From a virus, in the IMG/VR virus record IMGVR_UViG_3300028883_000017, positions 1 to 42,890 of that record: a stretch of 42,890 bases of DNA. One strand, 5' to 3'. The position numbers and the translations under genes are program-made. The notes beneath the pieces were generated by a model that saw nothing but the letters and a program-made list of their open reading frames with translations, was not told the origin of the DNA and did no database searches. Positions within the stretch are counted from its first letter, which is position 1, and every line of letters begins with the position of its first letter. Positions 30,364 to 42,300 of the stretch are shown in pieces.

Positions 30364-30639
30364 ATGACGCGACGGTGGACGGACGAGGAAGTGCTGCGCG
30401 GCGCCAGCCGGATCACGCTCCGCTGCGAGCGGCGGATGCTCCGCAAGATTCTGCAGATCATCACGCGCTATCGCCAGGACCAGCACCTGCCCGATCACGA
30501 ATCCTGTTCGCTCGTCGTCGAGGACGCGTCGACAGGCGACCAGGTCGAACTGCGCGACGACGAACTGCAGAGCCGACTGCTCGCCGTCGACGTGCGCCTC
30601 GCGCACCTGGGGCACACGGGAAAACCCCCGCCGGCCTGA
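30364..30639 (+). CDS. Small protein at the end of the rightward block, unknown
   Basis: 91 residues from ATG 30,364, four bases after the terL stop. Basic helical start (GASRITLRCERRMLRKILQI), then SLVVEDASTGDQVELRDDEL. Its last 15 bases form one arm of the leftward terminator hairpin. No family recognised. Confidence 0.6.
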   Translation: MTRRWTDEEVLRGASRITLRCERRMLRKILQIITRYRQDQHLPDHESCSLVVEDASTGDQVELRDDELQSRLLAVDVRLAHLGHTGKPPPA

Positions 30640-30651
30640 TGTCGGCGGGGG
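30621..30651 (-). terminator. Leftward intrinsic terminator at the convergent end
   Basis: CCCCCGCCG (30,625-30,633) and CGGCGGGGG (30,643-30,651) form a perfect 9-bp stem with a 9-base loop. Reading leftward, the stem is followed by TTTT (complement of 30,621-30,624), so it terminates the virion transcript. It overlaps the end of the last rightward gene; on the plus strand it lacks a T tract. Confidence 0.85.
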
Positions 30652-30685
30652 CCTGATGCTCTCTCACCTTCTCCTGCGACAGCCC

Positions 30686-31069
30686 TCAGAAGATCTTGCC
30701 GAGAAGACCCCGCACGCGCTCGATCACCGTGTTGGGGATCTCCTTCACGTCCACGGCCAGACCGATCAGCTCCTGCAGCGCCGACTTCTCCTCGGGCGCC
30801 ACAGGCGGGCTGCTTGGGATTCCTCCCATGTGCGCGAGCCGCTGGATCTCCAGTTCCTGCTCGCGCAGCCGGACCAGATGCTTCTTCTCGGCCACGTTGC
30901 CCACCGTGTAGCTGACCAGGATGCCGAGGCCCGCGAGGACGTCGACGATCAGCGTGACCAGGGACTCGGCCTGGGCAGCATCGATGTGGCCGAGGTTCAC
31001 CAGGGCCAGGCCGACGGCCATCAAGATGTGGAACCACAGCTTGCGGCTGCGCCATCCGTCTCCTTGCAT
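30686..31069 (-). CDS. Holin-like membrane protein
   Basis: 127 residues using ATG 31,069 (GAGAGG seven bases upstream); the frame is open further without a ribosome binding site. Two hydrophobic segments, LWFHILMAVGLALVNLG (about 11-27) and SLVTLIVDVLAGLGILVSYTVG (about 36-57), are followed by a charged coiled-coil tail (AEKKHLVRLREQELEIQRLA). This is the layout of class II holins. It is the last gene of the virion transcript, so it is made late and could time release of the endolysin encoded on the other strand. Confidence 0.65.
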   Translation of the reverse strand: MQGDGWRSRKLWFHILMAVGLALVNLGHIDAAQAESLVTLIVDVLAGLGILVSYTVGNVAEKKHLVRLREQELEIQRLAHMGGIPSSPPVAPEEKSALQELIGLAVDVKEIPNTVIERVRGLLGKIF

Positions 31070-31073
31070 CTCA

Positions 31074-31409
31074 TCACCTCTCTCTTGGTTGTCCCGCCCC
31101 GTTCCGAAGAATGGTGCGGAGGTCTTTCTTGACATCGCCGAGATCGGACTTCACATCCTCCAGCTGCTGGGACAGTCGGCCCAGCACCTCGGCGCAGGTT
31201 ACCTCGTACTTGTGGAAATCCGTCGCCAGCAACGAGTGATCGGCCACGGCTACCTTGGAGGCGGCGATGGCCCTGATCGCGTCGCACTCCTTCCGCATGT
31301 CTTTCATATCCGCCTTCCCAGCCATTCGCGCCCTGACGGTGATCAGGGCCGTGACGAGCGCCACAAGAGCAGAAACGGCGCCCGCCACAGCCGCGATTGC
31401 CGTCGTCAA
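31074..31409 (-). CDS. Membrane-anchored coiled-coil protein (spanin- or holin-like)
   Basis: 111 residues from TTG 31,409, nine bases after TAGGAGG; no ATG with a site exists. A single N-terminal membrane segment (AIAAVAGAVSALVALVTALI) is followed by a charged helical region ending in a clear coiled coil (LSQQLEDVKSDLGDVKKDLR). An N-terminal anchor plus periplasmic coiled coil is the layout of inner-membrane spanins; a holin partner is the alternative. It lies next to the holin candidate. Confidence 0.6.
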   Translation of the reverse strand: MTTAIAAVAGAVSALVALVTALITVRARMAGKADMKDMRKECDAIRAIAASKVAVADHSLLATDFHKYEVTCAEVLGRLSQQLEDVKSDLGDVKKDLRTILRNGAGQPRER

Positions 31410-31422
31410 TGTGCCCGACCTC

Positions 31423-32337
31423 CTACGGCTTGAAGTAGAAACCCTCGATGAGAAGCGTGCCGTTGCGATTGGTCGCACAGTTTCTGTTGGCGTCCAGCGG
31501 CAGCAGCATGTCCCAAGTTATGTCGGCGAAGCCCGGTGTGCCGCCGCTCACCTTGTAGTTGTAGTAGGCCGTCGCGCTCACGGGGGCGAGTTGTGGGGCG
31601 GCAAGGGTAAAGCCGGCAGCGTTCATGCAGGCGGCCATTGCCGTCGTTGTTCCGGGTGGCACCTGGGCGGCTAGGTCGGTGACGTCCCAGCCGCCGCCGG
31701 GGAGAATGTTCTGGAAGTGCCCCTGGACCCCCACGGTCGTAGGCCAGAAGCGATAGATGCCGGACTTGTGGTTGTAGGCGAAGGGGATGATCTCGTGGAG
31801 TGCGGTCGTGTCGTCAGTGAAGACCCACCCCAGCAAGCGGTGGCGCGTGAACCCCGAGGGCATCATCGGCGCGGAGAACGACTCCGAGAAACGAAGGATC
31901 GACTCTTCCGACTCTGGATTGTAGCCCAGGTGAACGCCGTACCACGTCAGATCATTGGGCACGCCGCCCACATCCACAAGCGAATTGATGCTCCCGGTGA
32001 TGTTCACATCCCTGACGACCGTCTTGTGATCGTCCATCACCACGGCCGGAGCGATCACCCGGATCAGGTAGGCATCCTCCCAGATGAGTTGCAGCCCCTG
32101 GACGCCGCCATACTTCGGATGCTCGGCGTCGACATTGTGGTCGTCGTACTCACTGCGATGCTGCGTGACCAGTTCGATGAGCGCCACCAGACCGGCCGGC
32201 GCCATGAGCAGGTAGTCGTGGAGTAGCGCGTTCGACTGGCCGCAGATGCCCTGGATCTCGGTCACCATGCTGGCCGGAATCCAGGCGGCGGGCAGCGGGT
32301 CGATCGTTCGCGTGTAGACTCCTGGCCAGGGCATCAT
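31423..32337 (-). CDS. Tail fibre / receptor-binding protein 2
   Basis: 304 residues; two adjacent ATGs at 32,337 and 32,334 follow CAGGAG, the second with better spacing. Beta-rich in the C-terminal half. LLGWVFTDDTTALHEIIPFA then NHKSGIYRFWPT parallels VGYFFVNDRNQIDPFDHC then TSGLFRLHT in the next upstream gene product, and both proteins end in a similar strand (LLIEGFYFKP; YIYLVGAFLQE). The N-terminal 110 residues differ. The two appear to be paralogous fibre subunits with different attachment or partner domains. Confidence 0.65.
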   Translation of the reverse strand: MMPWPGVYTRTIDPLPAAWIPASMVTEIQGICGQSNALLHDYLLMAPAGLVALIELVTQHRSEYDDHNVDAEHPKYGGVQGLQLIWEDAYLIRVIAPAVVMDDHKTVVRDVNITGSINSLVDVGGVPNDLTWYGVHLGYNPESEESILRFSESFSAPMMPSGFTRHRLLGWVFTDDTTALHEIIPFAYNHKSGIYRFWPTTVGVQGHFQNILPGGGWDVTDLAAQVPPGTTTAMAACMNAAGFTLAAPQLAPVSATAYYNYKVSGGTPGFADITWDMLLPLDANRNCATNRNGTLLIEGFYFKP

Positions 32338-33312
32338 CTACTCCTGGAGGAAGGCGCCGACGAGGTAGATGTACGAGTTGTTCGCCGTCGCCCGCTGAAG
32401 TTGCACGCTCTGGGTGCCATCGAGGAAGAGGTAGCGCTCGAACTCCAAGTCGCAGGCGGCATTGTTGTGATCCACGATGGCGGTGTAGGTTCCGACCGGA
32501 GAGGTGGAACCGATGGGGCGAGCGTAGATCGCATCTCCAGCCGCGCCCGAAACCAGCGCGTTGACCAGGATGGCCCGGCAGTCAGGGGGGATGTTAATGG
32601 CCGCGCCGAGGTTCACATTACCCCAGGCGCCGGCACCGGAAACGATGCTGTAGCGGAAGACCGCATTCGGTGCGATGGCGTTGGTGTGGAGGCGAAACAG
32701 GCCACTGGTCGGACAGTGATCGAACGGGTCGATCTGGTTGCGATCGTTGACGAAGAAGTAGCCGACCAGCGCCCAGTGATTGTAGGTGCCGGGCAGGGTG
32801 GGGCCGCCGGCGCTAGGGCCTGTCGGGCTGCCGATGGCCGACCAGGTGTCGTTGGTGTCGTCGTAGATGATGTAGGCGCAGTGCCAGCCGGCCAGCAGGG
32901 GGGCAACGTAGTCGAGGCCGCCGGCGGCAGCGAACACGGTGATGTCGATGGTCAGCTTGGAGCCGGGCAAGGCAGCAACGATGTCGGCGGTCAGCACATG
33001 CTCGCCGTCGCTGGTACTCTTGGCGCCGGCCACGAAGATGTCGAACTGCGTGTTCGGCGCCGCGCCCATCCGGCACTGGACCTGCCAGTCGATGCCCCAC
33101 TTGGAGTGGAGTGCGGTGTCGGCCTCGTGCGCGGTGAACAGCGCGTGGTTGGCGTTGACCGTGTTCTCGAGGTTCACGCCGCCCTGGCGCAGCGCGTTGA
33201 GCTGGCTGACCAGCTGGTCGATCTCGGCGTCGGTCAGCGGCTGCGCGAGTTGCCAGTCGTCGGGCAGTTCACGCCGCAGGCGGCGGATCAGATCGACGGC
33301 CTTGAAGCTCAT
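32338..33312 (-). CDS. Tail fibre / receptor-binding protein 1
   Basis: 324 residues from ATG 33,312 with CAGGAGG upstream. The N-terminus is helical (AVDLIRRLRRELPDDWQLAQ; EIDQLVSQLNALRQGGVNLE), as in fibre attachment domains. The rest is beta-rich with a segment shared in pattern with the following gene (see that entry). Ends exactly where the next gene starts. The position after the ejection proteins matches the tail fibre gene of T7-like genomes. Confidence 0.7.
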   Translation of the reverse strand: MSFKAVDLIRRLRRELPDDWQLAQPLTDAEIDQLVSQLNALRQGGVNLENTVNANHALFTAHEADTALHSKWGIDWQVQCRMGAAPNTQFDIFVAGAKSTSDGEHVLTADIVAALPGSKLTIDITVFAAAGGLDYVAPLLAGWHCAYIIYDDTNDTWSAIGSPTGPSAGGPTLPGTYNHWALVGYFFVNDRNQIDPFDHCPTSGLFRLHTNAIAPNAVFRYSIVSGAGAWGNVNLGAAINIPPDCRAILVNALVSGAAGDAIYARPIGSTSPVGTYTAIVDHNNAACDLEFERYLFLDGTQSVQLQRATANNSYIYLVGAFLQE

Positions 33313-33315
33313 GGG

Positions 33316-36300
33316 CTACCTCCTGGGGCGCCGGCTCGGCCGGCGGCTGCGACTGCGCGGCGGCGGCGCCTGGTCTGCTTCCCTCTCCGCTTCCCGCTCC
33401 TCGAGCATACTACGCCCGCGACCGAACCACCAGTAGTACGGCTTGCCGATGATGGGGACCATTTGAACCGAGTGCAGCTTGTCGATCTCGATCGGCTCGC
33501 CCTTCTTCCACTGGCGCTCGATGTACAGATAGTCCTTGTGCCACTTGCTGCCCAGGCTGAAGTGCGGGGGCATGACCAGTTTCGCGCCCGCCTCCAGGGG
33601 GCCGTAGCGTCGGATCTGCCAGGCGAAGAACCGGCTGACGCCGACCAGTCGCGCAAGCTGGTCCTGCATCAGTTCGGTGAAGTGAATCGGTCGGCCCATG
33701 ATCAGATCCTTGATGACGTCGGCCGTCGCGTTCATCAGCGTGAAGGCGATCGTCAGGCGGATGAGATTCTGGAATCCCTCGATACGGTCAGCGCGACTCT
33801 CCGAGCCCATCAGGTCAAAGCACTCGCGGCGGAAGGCGTCGAACTGCTTCAGGGTGAAGGTCTGAAGCATGTACGAGATCCGACCGTTCGGGTGGTTCTG
33901 GTAGTACTCGGGCATCTCGCTCTCGGCCAGCGGCTGCCAGTCGAGTAGCTTGTTGGCCAGGAAGTACTTGATGTCGGGCGTCACCTTGCCGCTGGCCAGT
34001 TGCGGGATGAGCCGCTGCCAGTCCTCACCGAAGTAGCGGGCGAGATCGCGCTGGAGCCGCCGGCTGGCGCGGCCGCGCCGGGCCTCGCGCTGGTAACGCG
34101 CCAGGGTGGAATTGATCAACGACTCCTTGCCCAGCACGTCAATGTGCTTCAGGAAGATGGTTGTGAACAGCGCGTCGAGCGCCCAGCCAGCCTTGTCCGG
34201 CCGCTCGAACTCCGCACTGATCCTCTCCAGCCCCAGATCTTTGCGGCTGATGTCTAGCTTGCGACCGACGGTCTTCCCGACCGCCTTTGACGTCTCGTAG
34301 AACCCGGATTCGTAGAGGCTCCAGGCCAGATCGCCGAACTGGGTGATCCCGCTGGTATGGCTGCCCATCGTGGCCATGTAGCCGAGCGTTTTCAGCCAGC
34401 GGACCGCGTTGGAACTCGGCTCGTGGCGCAGCAGCGCAGCACAGATGTCCTTCACCTCGCGCTGCTGGGCGGCCATGATCTTGCCCTCATCCATGAGCTG
34501 GCGCACGAAGTGGCCGATCGACTCCTCGCTGTTGGCGCCCTTGCCGAAGAACTTGTTGCGGGCGATGGCCCTCTCCATCTCCTCGATGTGTCGGATCAGC
34601 GCCGTCTCGGGGTCGTAGTAGAACTTGCGGATCGATTCGGTGACACGGGGAATCGTCCGACGCTTCGCGGCCCGCGGTCGGCCCGTACCCGGCGGCACCC
34701 GGCCGGCAAGGAAGTTGTTGACGATCTGGTTGCGCTCCTCGTCGGTGATGTCGCGGTCCTTCGTCTCCAGCAGCCGCGCCCGCTTCTTGTTGATTAGCTT
34801 CTGGAGTTGGCCGTAGGCCGTTGGATCGGCATCGTAGAGGAACGTCATGAGTCCCTCGTAGTCCTTCACGCGCCTCGGATAGTAGTAGGAGACGGTCCCT
34901 TCCATCTTGCCGCCGCTCTCGATGTAGCGCTGCCGGATGTTTTCCAGGACCGCCTCATTATCCTTGAGAGCGGAAAGCCCCTCTTCGCCGACGATCTCGT
35001 AGGCGGTATTCGGGTCCGCGTTCTGAAGCGCTTCGTGCAACAGCTCGTAGTCTTCGGCCGACCGCTTCCGCACGCGCTTCAGCGTCTCAAGCCAGGGCAG
35101 CACCTTGGCCGTCGTCTCCAGGGTCTCGAGGCGATAGCCGATAGTGTAACCGCGCACGGCCCGCTCGACGGCGGGGTCTACCCGCCGCGCACGACTGGAG
35201 AGGGGGACCAAGAGCTTGCGACCTAGGCTGGCCATGCGATTCTTCTTGGACGCCCTTTTGGCCCGCTTGACCGCCTCCCGCGCCTCGCGGCTGGCGTGGT
35301 CGATCTCGGCATCCTGCGGCTGGCGGCGGCGCACCTGGAACTTGGAGAAGCCGGCGTCCATTGCGCTCCGCTTCAGGTCGGGCGTGACGTCCAGGGCGTG
35401 ATACTTCTCGCCGACCTTCATGCCCCCAATCCCCTTTTCCAGTTCGGCATCGGCGACGATTACGACTTCGTCGCTTCCGAGCCTCTCGGAGGCGTCTTCT
35501 GCGCCAGTGAACCAGAGATCCAGCTCCTCCCGGTCGGTGATGTTGTCCTTGTGCAGTTCCCACTTGTCCTTGAGCCCCGGCCCGCGCCGTGTCCGGTGCC
35601 AGATGCTCATCCGGTACTCCTCGGCGGCGGCATCCAGGGCCCCGGCTGCCGACGGGTAATCGTCGTAGTAGAGTCCTTGGCGATAGATGTCTGCCAGCCT
35701 GTCTTCCAGGCTGCGGTGGCCTCCCAGTTCCGTCTCGCCCGGCTTGGCGCCGAAGCGCTTGCCCAGCTTGCTCATCACGTTCCGCAGATTCACATCGTAG
35801 AGTTTCTTGGGCCACCCGGCCTCGAAGTGCGTGCCCTCGGGCGGGTTCCAACTCAGCGGGAAGTCCAGGCCGGCGGCCTCATGCTCGGCCGCTTGCTCGA
35901 CGATCTGCTTGGCCAGCGAGGCGCCGATCTGGCCGCGCAGCTGGGCCTCGGTCGCGTAGCCGTTGCTCTCCCAGACGGGCTCGCCGTAGTCGCGCTCGCT
36001 GTTGTTCCACAGTTCGACGGCGTACTTCTTCTCGCCTTTCGACGTGACCGCGGTGCTGACGACCTGGACCTCGTCGACGAGGCCGGCCAGCGCCTCGCTG
36101 TAGCGGCGCACCTGCTGCTCGCCGGTCGTCCAGGCGACCTTGTCGTAGCCGCCCTCGGCGGCCATCCGCAGGATCCGCTTGGCGACCAGTTCGATCCACT
36201 TGCTGCTGGACGCCCAGGGGACGGGCTCGGCAGAATCCGCCCGGAGGATGGTGTTGAGATGTAGGGCGATCTCCCCGCGAGCCCCCCCCGACGCCAGCTC

Positions 36301-39300
36301 CTTGAAGGCGGCCTTCACCTTGTCGTCCGACCAGACCTGAGTCCGCAGGCTCTTCCACTCGCCCCCGCCCTTGGGGTCGGGGTTGAACTCGATGTGCTTG
36401 AGCCTGGGTCCCTCCGTGGCCCGGTGAATGCGGAACATATCCTCGGTCAGGCGCTCGGGCAGGATGCCGTACTTGGCCTGCCGCAGTTCCGTCGACCAGT
36501 CGCTCTGGATCTCGTCGACCAGCAGCACCTTCTTGCCGTCAGGGTCCGCGAAGTCCTTCACGCGGACATGGGCAACGGGGTTCTCTTCGCCCGGCTGCGA
36601 CCAGTGGCTCGAGCGGAAAGCCCGCCCTTCCCACTTGGGCAGCATGATCAGGATCTCGCGGTAGTTCTCGCCGGTCTCCGGGCCGCCCGTGCTGTAGCGG
36701 CCGTAGCTGGTGGGGGTGTACTCCTCGCGGTTGATTTCCCCGCTCCACAGGAACTGCTTCGCCTCTTCCATCGTCTTGAAGCCGGGCGAGAGGCCGCCGA
36801 TATAGCCGCCGATGTAGTCGGCCGTGAAGCGGCGATTCGGATCCGAGAAGGATGCCCCGTGGTCCGTGATCTGGTACTCGACCGCGTGGTATCGACCGTC
36901 TCCACCCCTGTACTCGAAGCGTGTCGAGATGTCGGTGATCGCTCTGATCTCTTTCTCGATCAGCGATTCGAGGTAGAGGCGGTTCACTTGCTCAGGCGTC
37001 ACGCTCAGGCGGGACGGGTCCATGTTGAAGGCCCCGCCCGTCACCCTCATCTGCTGGATGGCTTTTTCCTTCGCATCCTTCATCAGCTTCTTTCTGTTCT
37101 CGTCCGACTCACGAGAGGCCTTGAGTCTCTCCCAGGTGGCCTCCTCACGATCGGCCAGTTCGTGAGGCAGGAAGATGTGGACCTTGGCGCCACGGTGCGG
37201 CATGTCCAGCGTGACCCAGCGGTGGCCAGGAATCTCATCGGTCGGCGTATCGCCTGGGACTCCCTCGCTCCTGGCCAGATCACGCAGCGTGCGGTGCGGG
37301 GCGATTGGCTGTCTCTTCACATGCTGCGTTTCGCCCCGCCGCCACTCGTCCAGTGCCAGCTGCTCGTTGCGCCGCGCCAGTTCGTCCAGCACCTGGGCCC
37401 GCGTCAGCTTCTCGTTCGCCCGCTCCTCGAACCAGGTGTCCATGCCCGTCCACAGCAGTTCGTCCTTGACGCCGCTGTGCTGCAGGAGCCGCTTCTGGAG
37501 GGCCGCGCCGATCTCCGTCTTGCCCATGGGCAGGCCGGTCAGGGCCCGGCGGGTCGGGCTGTAGAAGCCCAGCTCGTCGATGTCATCGTAGCGGCGGCCC
37601 TGCTTCGGCCGTACCTGGAAGGAGCGCTTGCGCGGGCCGCTCGTCGCATAGGCCGCGCTCGTCGGGTCCATCTTCCTGAGCCGGCGCTGCACGCGCTCGG
37701 GGATCGGGCCGCTGGGATCCGCGCCGCGATCGGCCACGTCGATCAGCGCCCCGCCCTTGGCCGAGCAGGTGGAGCAGCGGCCCGTGACACAGCACTGCTG
37801 GCCGAACAGGCCCTCGTACTCCTTGCCCATCCGCATGTAGCGATTCAGGTAGCCGAGCTTTTTCAGCTGGCGCTCCAGGCGCGGGGTCATCACGCCGATG
37901 TCCCAGAGCCGCTCGTAGGACAGGCCCACCTCTCCGTGGCCGATCGGGTAGCGCGGCAGCCGCTTCAGCCGGCGGGCCTCGGCCTGCAGTTCCCTGCGCT
38001 CGGCGCCCTCGGCCGCCTGGGCCCGGCGCAGCAGATCCTTGACCCGCTCGTGCAGTTCGGGATCGGCCAGCTTGTAGACCCGGTTGCGCTCGGCGATCCG
38101 CAGCGCCATGTCCATGGCCTCTTCCATGGGCACCTGGTGCCGCTCGGCGATCCGCCGGGCCATCGGCTCGATGGACTTGGCGGTCGTGCCAGCGAAGCCC
38201 GGCGTGTCGATGTGGAGCGGCGTCTCGAGGATCGCCCGCGGCGGCAGGCCCGTGGCGGCGATGTACTCGAGCGTGGTGGCGATCGACTGAGGGTGCGACA
38301 GCAGCCGGCCGAACTGGCCGAACTCGTCGGTGATCAGGCGCATCACGGGCTCCAGGCCCGCCTCGCGCAGGCGGTGGTAGCCCTTCGTGCGGAGCCGGCA
38401 TTCCCAGGGCTCGAAGTCGATCCCGCCCGAGTGCTGGACAAGCAGTCCGTCGCCGAACTCGCGCTGGATCTCGCGCAGCAGATCGAAGGGGACGTCGGCG
38501 TAGTAGCCGGTGGTGACCACCGACCACTTCTGGCCGGCGGCCCGGCCGAGGCCCTTGCGCTCGGCCTCGCGGACGAAGGCCTGCCAGGCGCCCTCGTTGC
38601 CGTCGAGCGGCAGGATCTCCTGCATCCAGTCGCCGGCCTGATTGTTGCGGATGAACGGCGAGCGCCGGTATCTGGCCACGGTCTTCGGACGAAGGCTCTG
38701 AGCGTACTTGGCCGCCACCTCGGCGTCAGGCACCTGGGGGCTCATTGCGCTCTGCGGAACGTAGAGGTTCGGGTACTCGCCCGCCGCGTGCAGTTCGCGG
38801 TACAGGCGGCGGCGGTCGGCGGTCGACATCTGGCTGAAGGCGTCCTTCATGGCGGCCAGCCGCGGCTTGTCGCTGCGCTTGCCGTCCGCGCTGATCTTGG
38901 GATCCACATCCAGCAGGCGGAAGCCCTTCACGCCCAGTTCGCCGGCCAGCTGCCGCAGGCGGCGGCGGGCGTCCATGTCGCCCTTGCGTCCGCGCTCGAT
39001 CAGTTTCGAGAAGGGGCTGGCGCCGCTCAGGGCGGCCGTGTCGGCTTCCTTGTAGCAGGCGTCCCCGTGGCAGCTGGTGAGCAGGCGCACGGCGTCGGCC
39101 GGCGCCTCGCCGGCCTCCACGGCCGAGAGGATCGCTGCATGACGGCCGCAGCCGCTGGAGATCGCCATCAGGGGCTGGCCCTCGAGCTTTGCGCTGCCCA
39201 TCCGCAGATCGATCCAGCGGTTCCGATCCTTCTCGGGCACGCCCAGGAGATGATCCATCCAGGCCTCGAGGGCCACCTGGTCGTGGGCCTTGGTGCCGAA

Positions 39301-42300
39301 GCGGGAGAAGTCGCGCTGGGGATAGTGGATCCGGCCGGTCAGGCCGCGGCCCGAGCCGCCGACGATCTCGTACTCGACGCTCCTGAGCGGCCCCTTCTTT
39401 CCCCGGAGGGTGCGGGGTTTCACGCGCAGCGAGTAGCTCTCGAACAGTTCGCCCTGGGCGGGCACCGGCAGCCGGGAGATGTCTGGCTGGGCCCGAAAAG
39501 GAGCCGCGCCCTCTCCTACCCCCGCCCGAGTGCCAGTGGCACTGCCTGCGGTTCGGTCGCCCCGAGGGGCGAGTGGAGAGGGCGCTGCGCCCATGTCCGC
39601 GATTTCGTTACTAGGATACCCCCAGCGGCCGGCTCTGTCAACGGGGATCCGCTCGCCGGCCTGCCGGTACAGATCCTGAATCTTCTTCGGGATCTTGGCG
39701 CCGCGGATCTTGCGGATGCCGCCGATCAGGGCCCGCAGGGTGTCGCGGGCCTGGGCGAACAGCGTGCGGATGGGCCCGGCCGCCTCGTGCATCTTCTCGC
39801 TGAAGAAGAAGGCCGTGGCCTCCTCGGCGAACAGTTCCTCCTCCGACAGGTTCTGGGGGTTGTCGTGGGACTCGTAGTAGTCGTGGAACGGGGCCTGCTG
39901 CTCCTCGGTGAGCCGATACCACCAGTCGTGACTGAACTCGTGGACGACCGACTGGGCGTCGTGGCCGGCCATCAGCCGGACGGCGGTCCTCAGGTTGCCG
40001 GCGGCGTGGTCGGCGTAGGTGACGCCCGGCACCTCGACGTCCTCGGGACTCAGGTCGCCTAGGCCCCAGTCCTCCAGGCCCTGGCGGGTGACCTTCATCA
40101 CCGTCTGGCTGATCTCCAGGGAGGTCGTCTCGTCGAAGGTCGGATCGATCTCGATCAGCCGGCGGGCCAGGGCGGCGGCGCCCGCGTCGGTGTCGCCGGC
40201 GGCCAGCGCCCGCTCGACCTCCCGGCGGGCCCGCCCTCCCAGGTCCGGCCGGAAGGGGGCCGCCTGGCCACGGGCACCCCGCTCCGGGGGGTTTACCCAG
40301 ACCTCGATGGGGGTCCGGGTGGGTCGGCGCTCCGCGGGCCTCTCAGGCGCTCTCTCGGACGCACGAGATTCAGTTAGGGGCGCCTCTCTGCCCCTGACAT
40401 CCTCTACCCGGCCGGCCCGCGCCGGGGGCCCCTCGCCCAGGATGGCCGACTCGGGCTGGCCCGGCGGCAGCATCCGCTCAGGCGCCGGCCGGCGCCGGCC
40501 GAGGATCGACCAGGTGCCGTCCTCGTTCGCGTGGAGGCTCATGTCGGCGTACTGGCCGCCCTCGCGGGCGGCGTCCAGGGCCCGCTGGGCGTCGGCCTGC
40601 CGCGGGTAGGTCTTGCCCGTGACCGACTCCCAGACCTCGGGCTCGCCGCGCACGCCCCGGTAGCCGGCGTTCTCGAGGAAGTCCTCCCAGACCTCGCGGC
40701 CGAAGCGGCGCTGCGCCTCGCCCTTGACCCGGCCCAGGCCCTCCTCCCAGTCGAGGCCCTCCAGGTCATCGTAGAGCGCGTCGGGGAGCCCCTCGTCCTC
40801 GGCCATCAGCTGCCGGCTGCGGGCGTAGGCCTCCAGGGCGCCGGCCACGTTAGCCGCCTCGCCCGCCCACTCGGCCTTGTCGGCGGCCAGCACCGGCTCG
40901 ACCTCGGCCTGCCGCACGCGGGTCGGTGGGCGGGTCCGGCGGCGTTCCTGATCACTGAGCAGCTGGGCCGTCTCCAGGCCTCGCCCCCGGCGGGCGCCGG
41001 GGCCTGGCGGGGGGCCCTCGGCCGCGGGCAGGGCTGGGCGCGGTCGCGGCTGCGTTCTGGGCGAGGGAGCCTCGCCGGGCGCGTAGAGGAGCCGCTCCGT
41101 CCAGGGGGTGGGGTGCTGGCGGCGAGCCGCCTCGCGCAGGCCGGGGTAGGACTTCTCGATCTGGCCGGCGGCGCCGTGCATCGTGAACAGGGCGTTGATC
41201 CCGTACTGGAAGATCCGGTCGGCGAGCTGGTCGGGATCCACGTCGTAGACCAGCCCCTCGCCGGGCTTCTGGCCATGGAACAGGTCGAGCAGGGCGCTCA
41301 CGCCGGCCCAGCGGGCCAGCCACTCGCCCCCGCGGCGCATGAGGTCCGCACCGATCCGGCCGGGGATCAGGGCCGTGCCCGTGGCGAAGGCGAGCCCCAT
41401 CTCGGCGCCCTCGAGGCGGGCCTGACCCGCCACCTTCAGCGCATCGGTCAGGCTCGTCTGGGCCAGCACGTCGCCCGTGCGGGCCAGTCCGATGGCCTCG
41501 GCCAGATGGCTGGCCTCGGTGGCCGCCATCTTGGCCCACCGTCTCACGGACGAGCGGGGCGAGTAGAGCAGGTCGGCGGCCTTCAGCTGCGTGCGTCCGA
41601 GGAGTTTCTTCACCCAGGGCAGGCGCCGGGCCAGCAGCACCCGTTCGGCCTTGGCGATCTTCGAGGGGCCGGCCACGAAGCCGGCCAGCGCTCCCAGGCC
41701 GACGGCGACGCGCTCGGCCGTGTTCTCGGCCTCGGGCCAGGCGCCGGGCCCGTAGGCGGCCTCCAGGGCGCTCTTGGGCAGGCCGAGCAGGGCCTCGTTG
41801 GCCGCTGCCAGTCCGGCGGCGCCGACGAGGTTCGCGGGCAGGGGCCCGCCGGCGCCCGTCGCGGCGAGGCTGGCCTGCATGCCCCTCTTCAGCCCCGCGC
41901 CGATGGCACCGCCGCCGCCGGCCGCCGCCTGCGCCTGGTACTCCTCGGCCGTCTTGCCGGGGGTGAGCCCCCCCAGGATGCGCTGCATGGCGCTGGGGCC
42001 CGCCTCCATGGCCGTGGGCATCGGCGCGGCGGCCAGCGTTTCACGGGAAACGTCGGGCGGCGGCGCCGCCGCGTAGTCGGGATCCTCGAAGCCCAGGTCG
42101 TCGGTCGCCGGGTGGACGAGCCACAGGTACAGGCGCGTCAGTTCGTCGGGCGGCAGGTCGGCCACCATCTCGGGCTCGATGCCCAGGACGGCCAGTCCGG
42201 TCTGGAGCGCCTCCCAGAGCGTCGCCGAGCCGTGTTCCTCGGCCACCTTCATCAGGCTGGCCAGTTCGCCCTCGCTCCACTGGCCGAGCAGTTCGGCGAG

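Noticed and set aside
36394-40062. Very long open frame (1222 codons) on the plus strand opposite the giant gene
   Set aside because: High-GC coding DNA leaves few stops on the antisense strand. The product is a valine/arginine/glutamine-rich mixture without motifs, and the minus-strand frame has recognisable domains.
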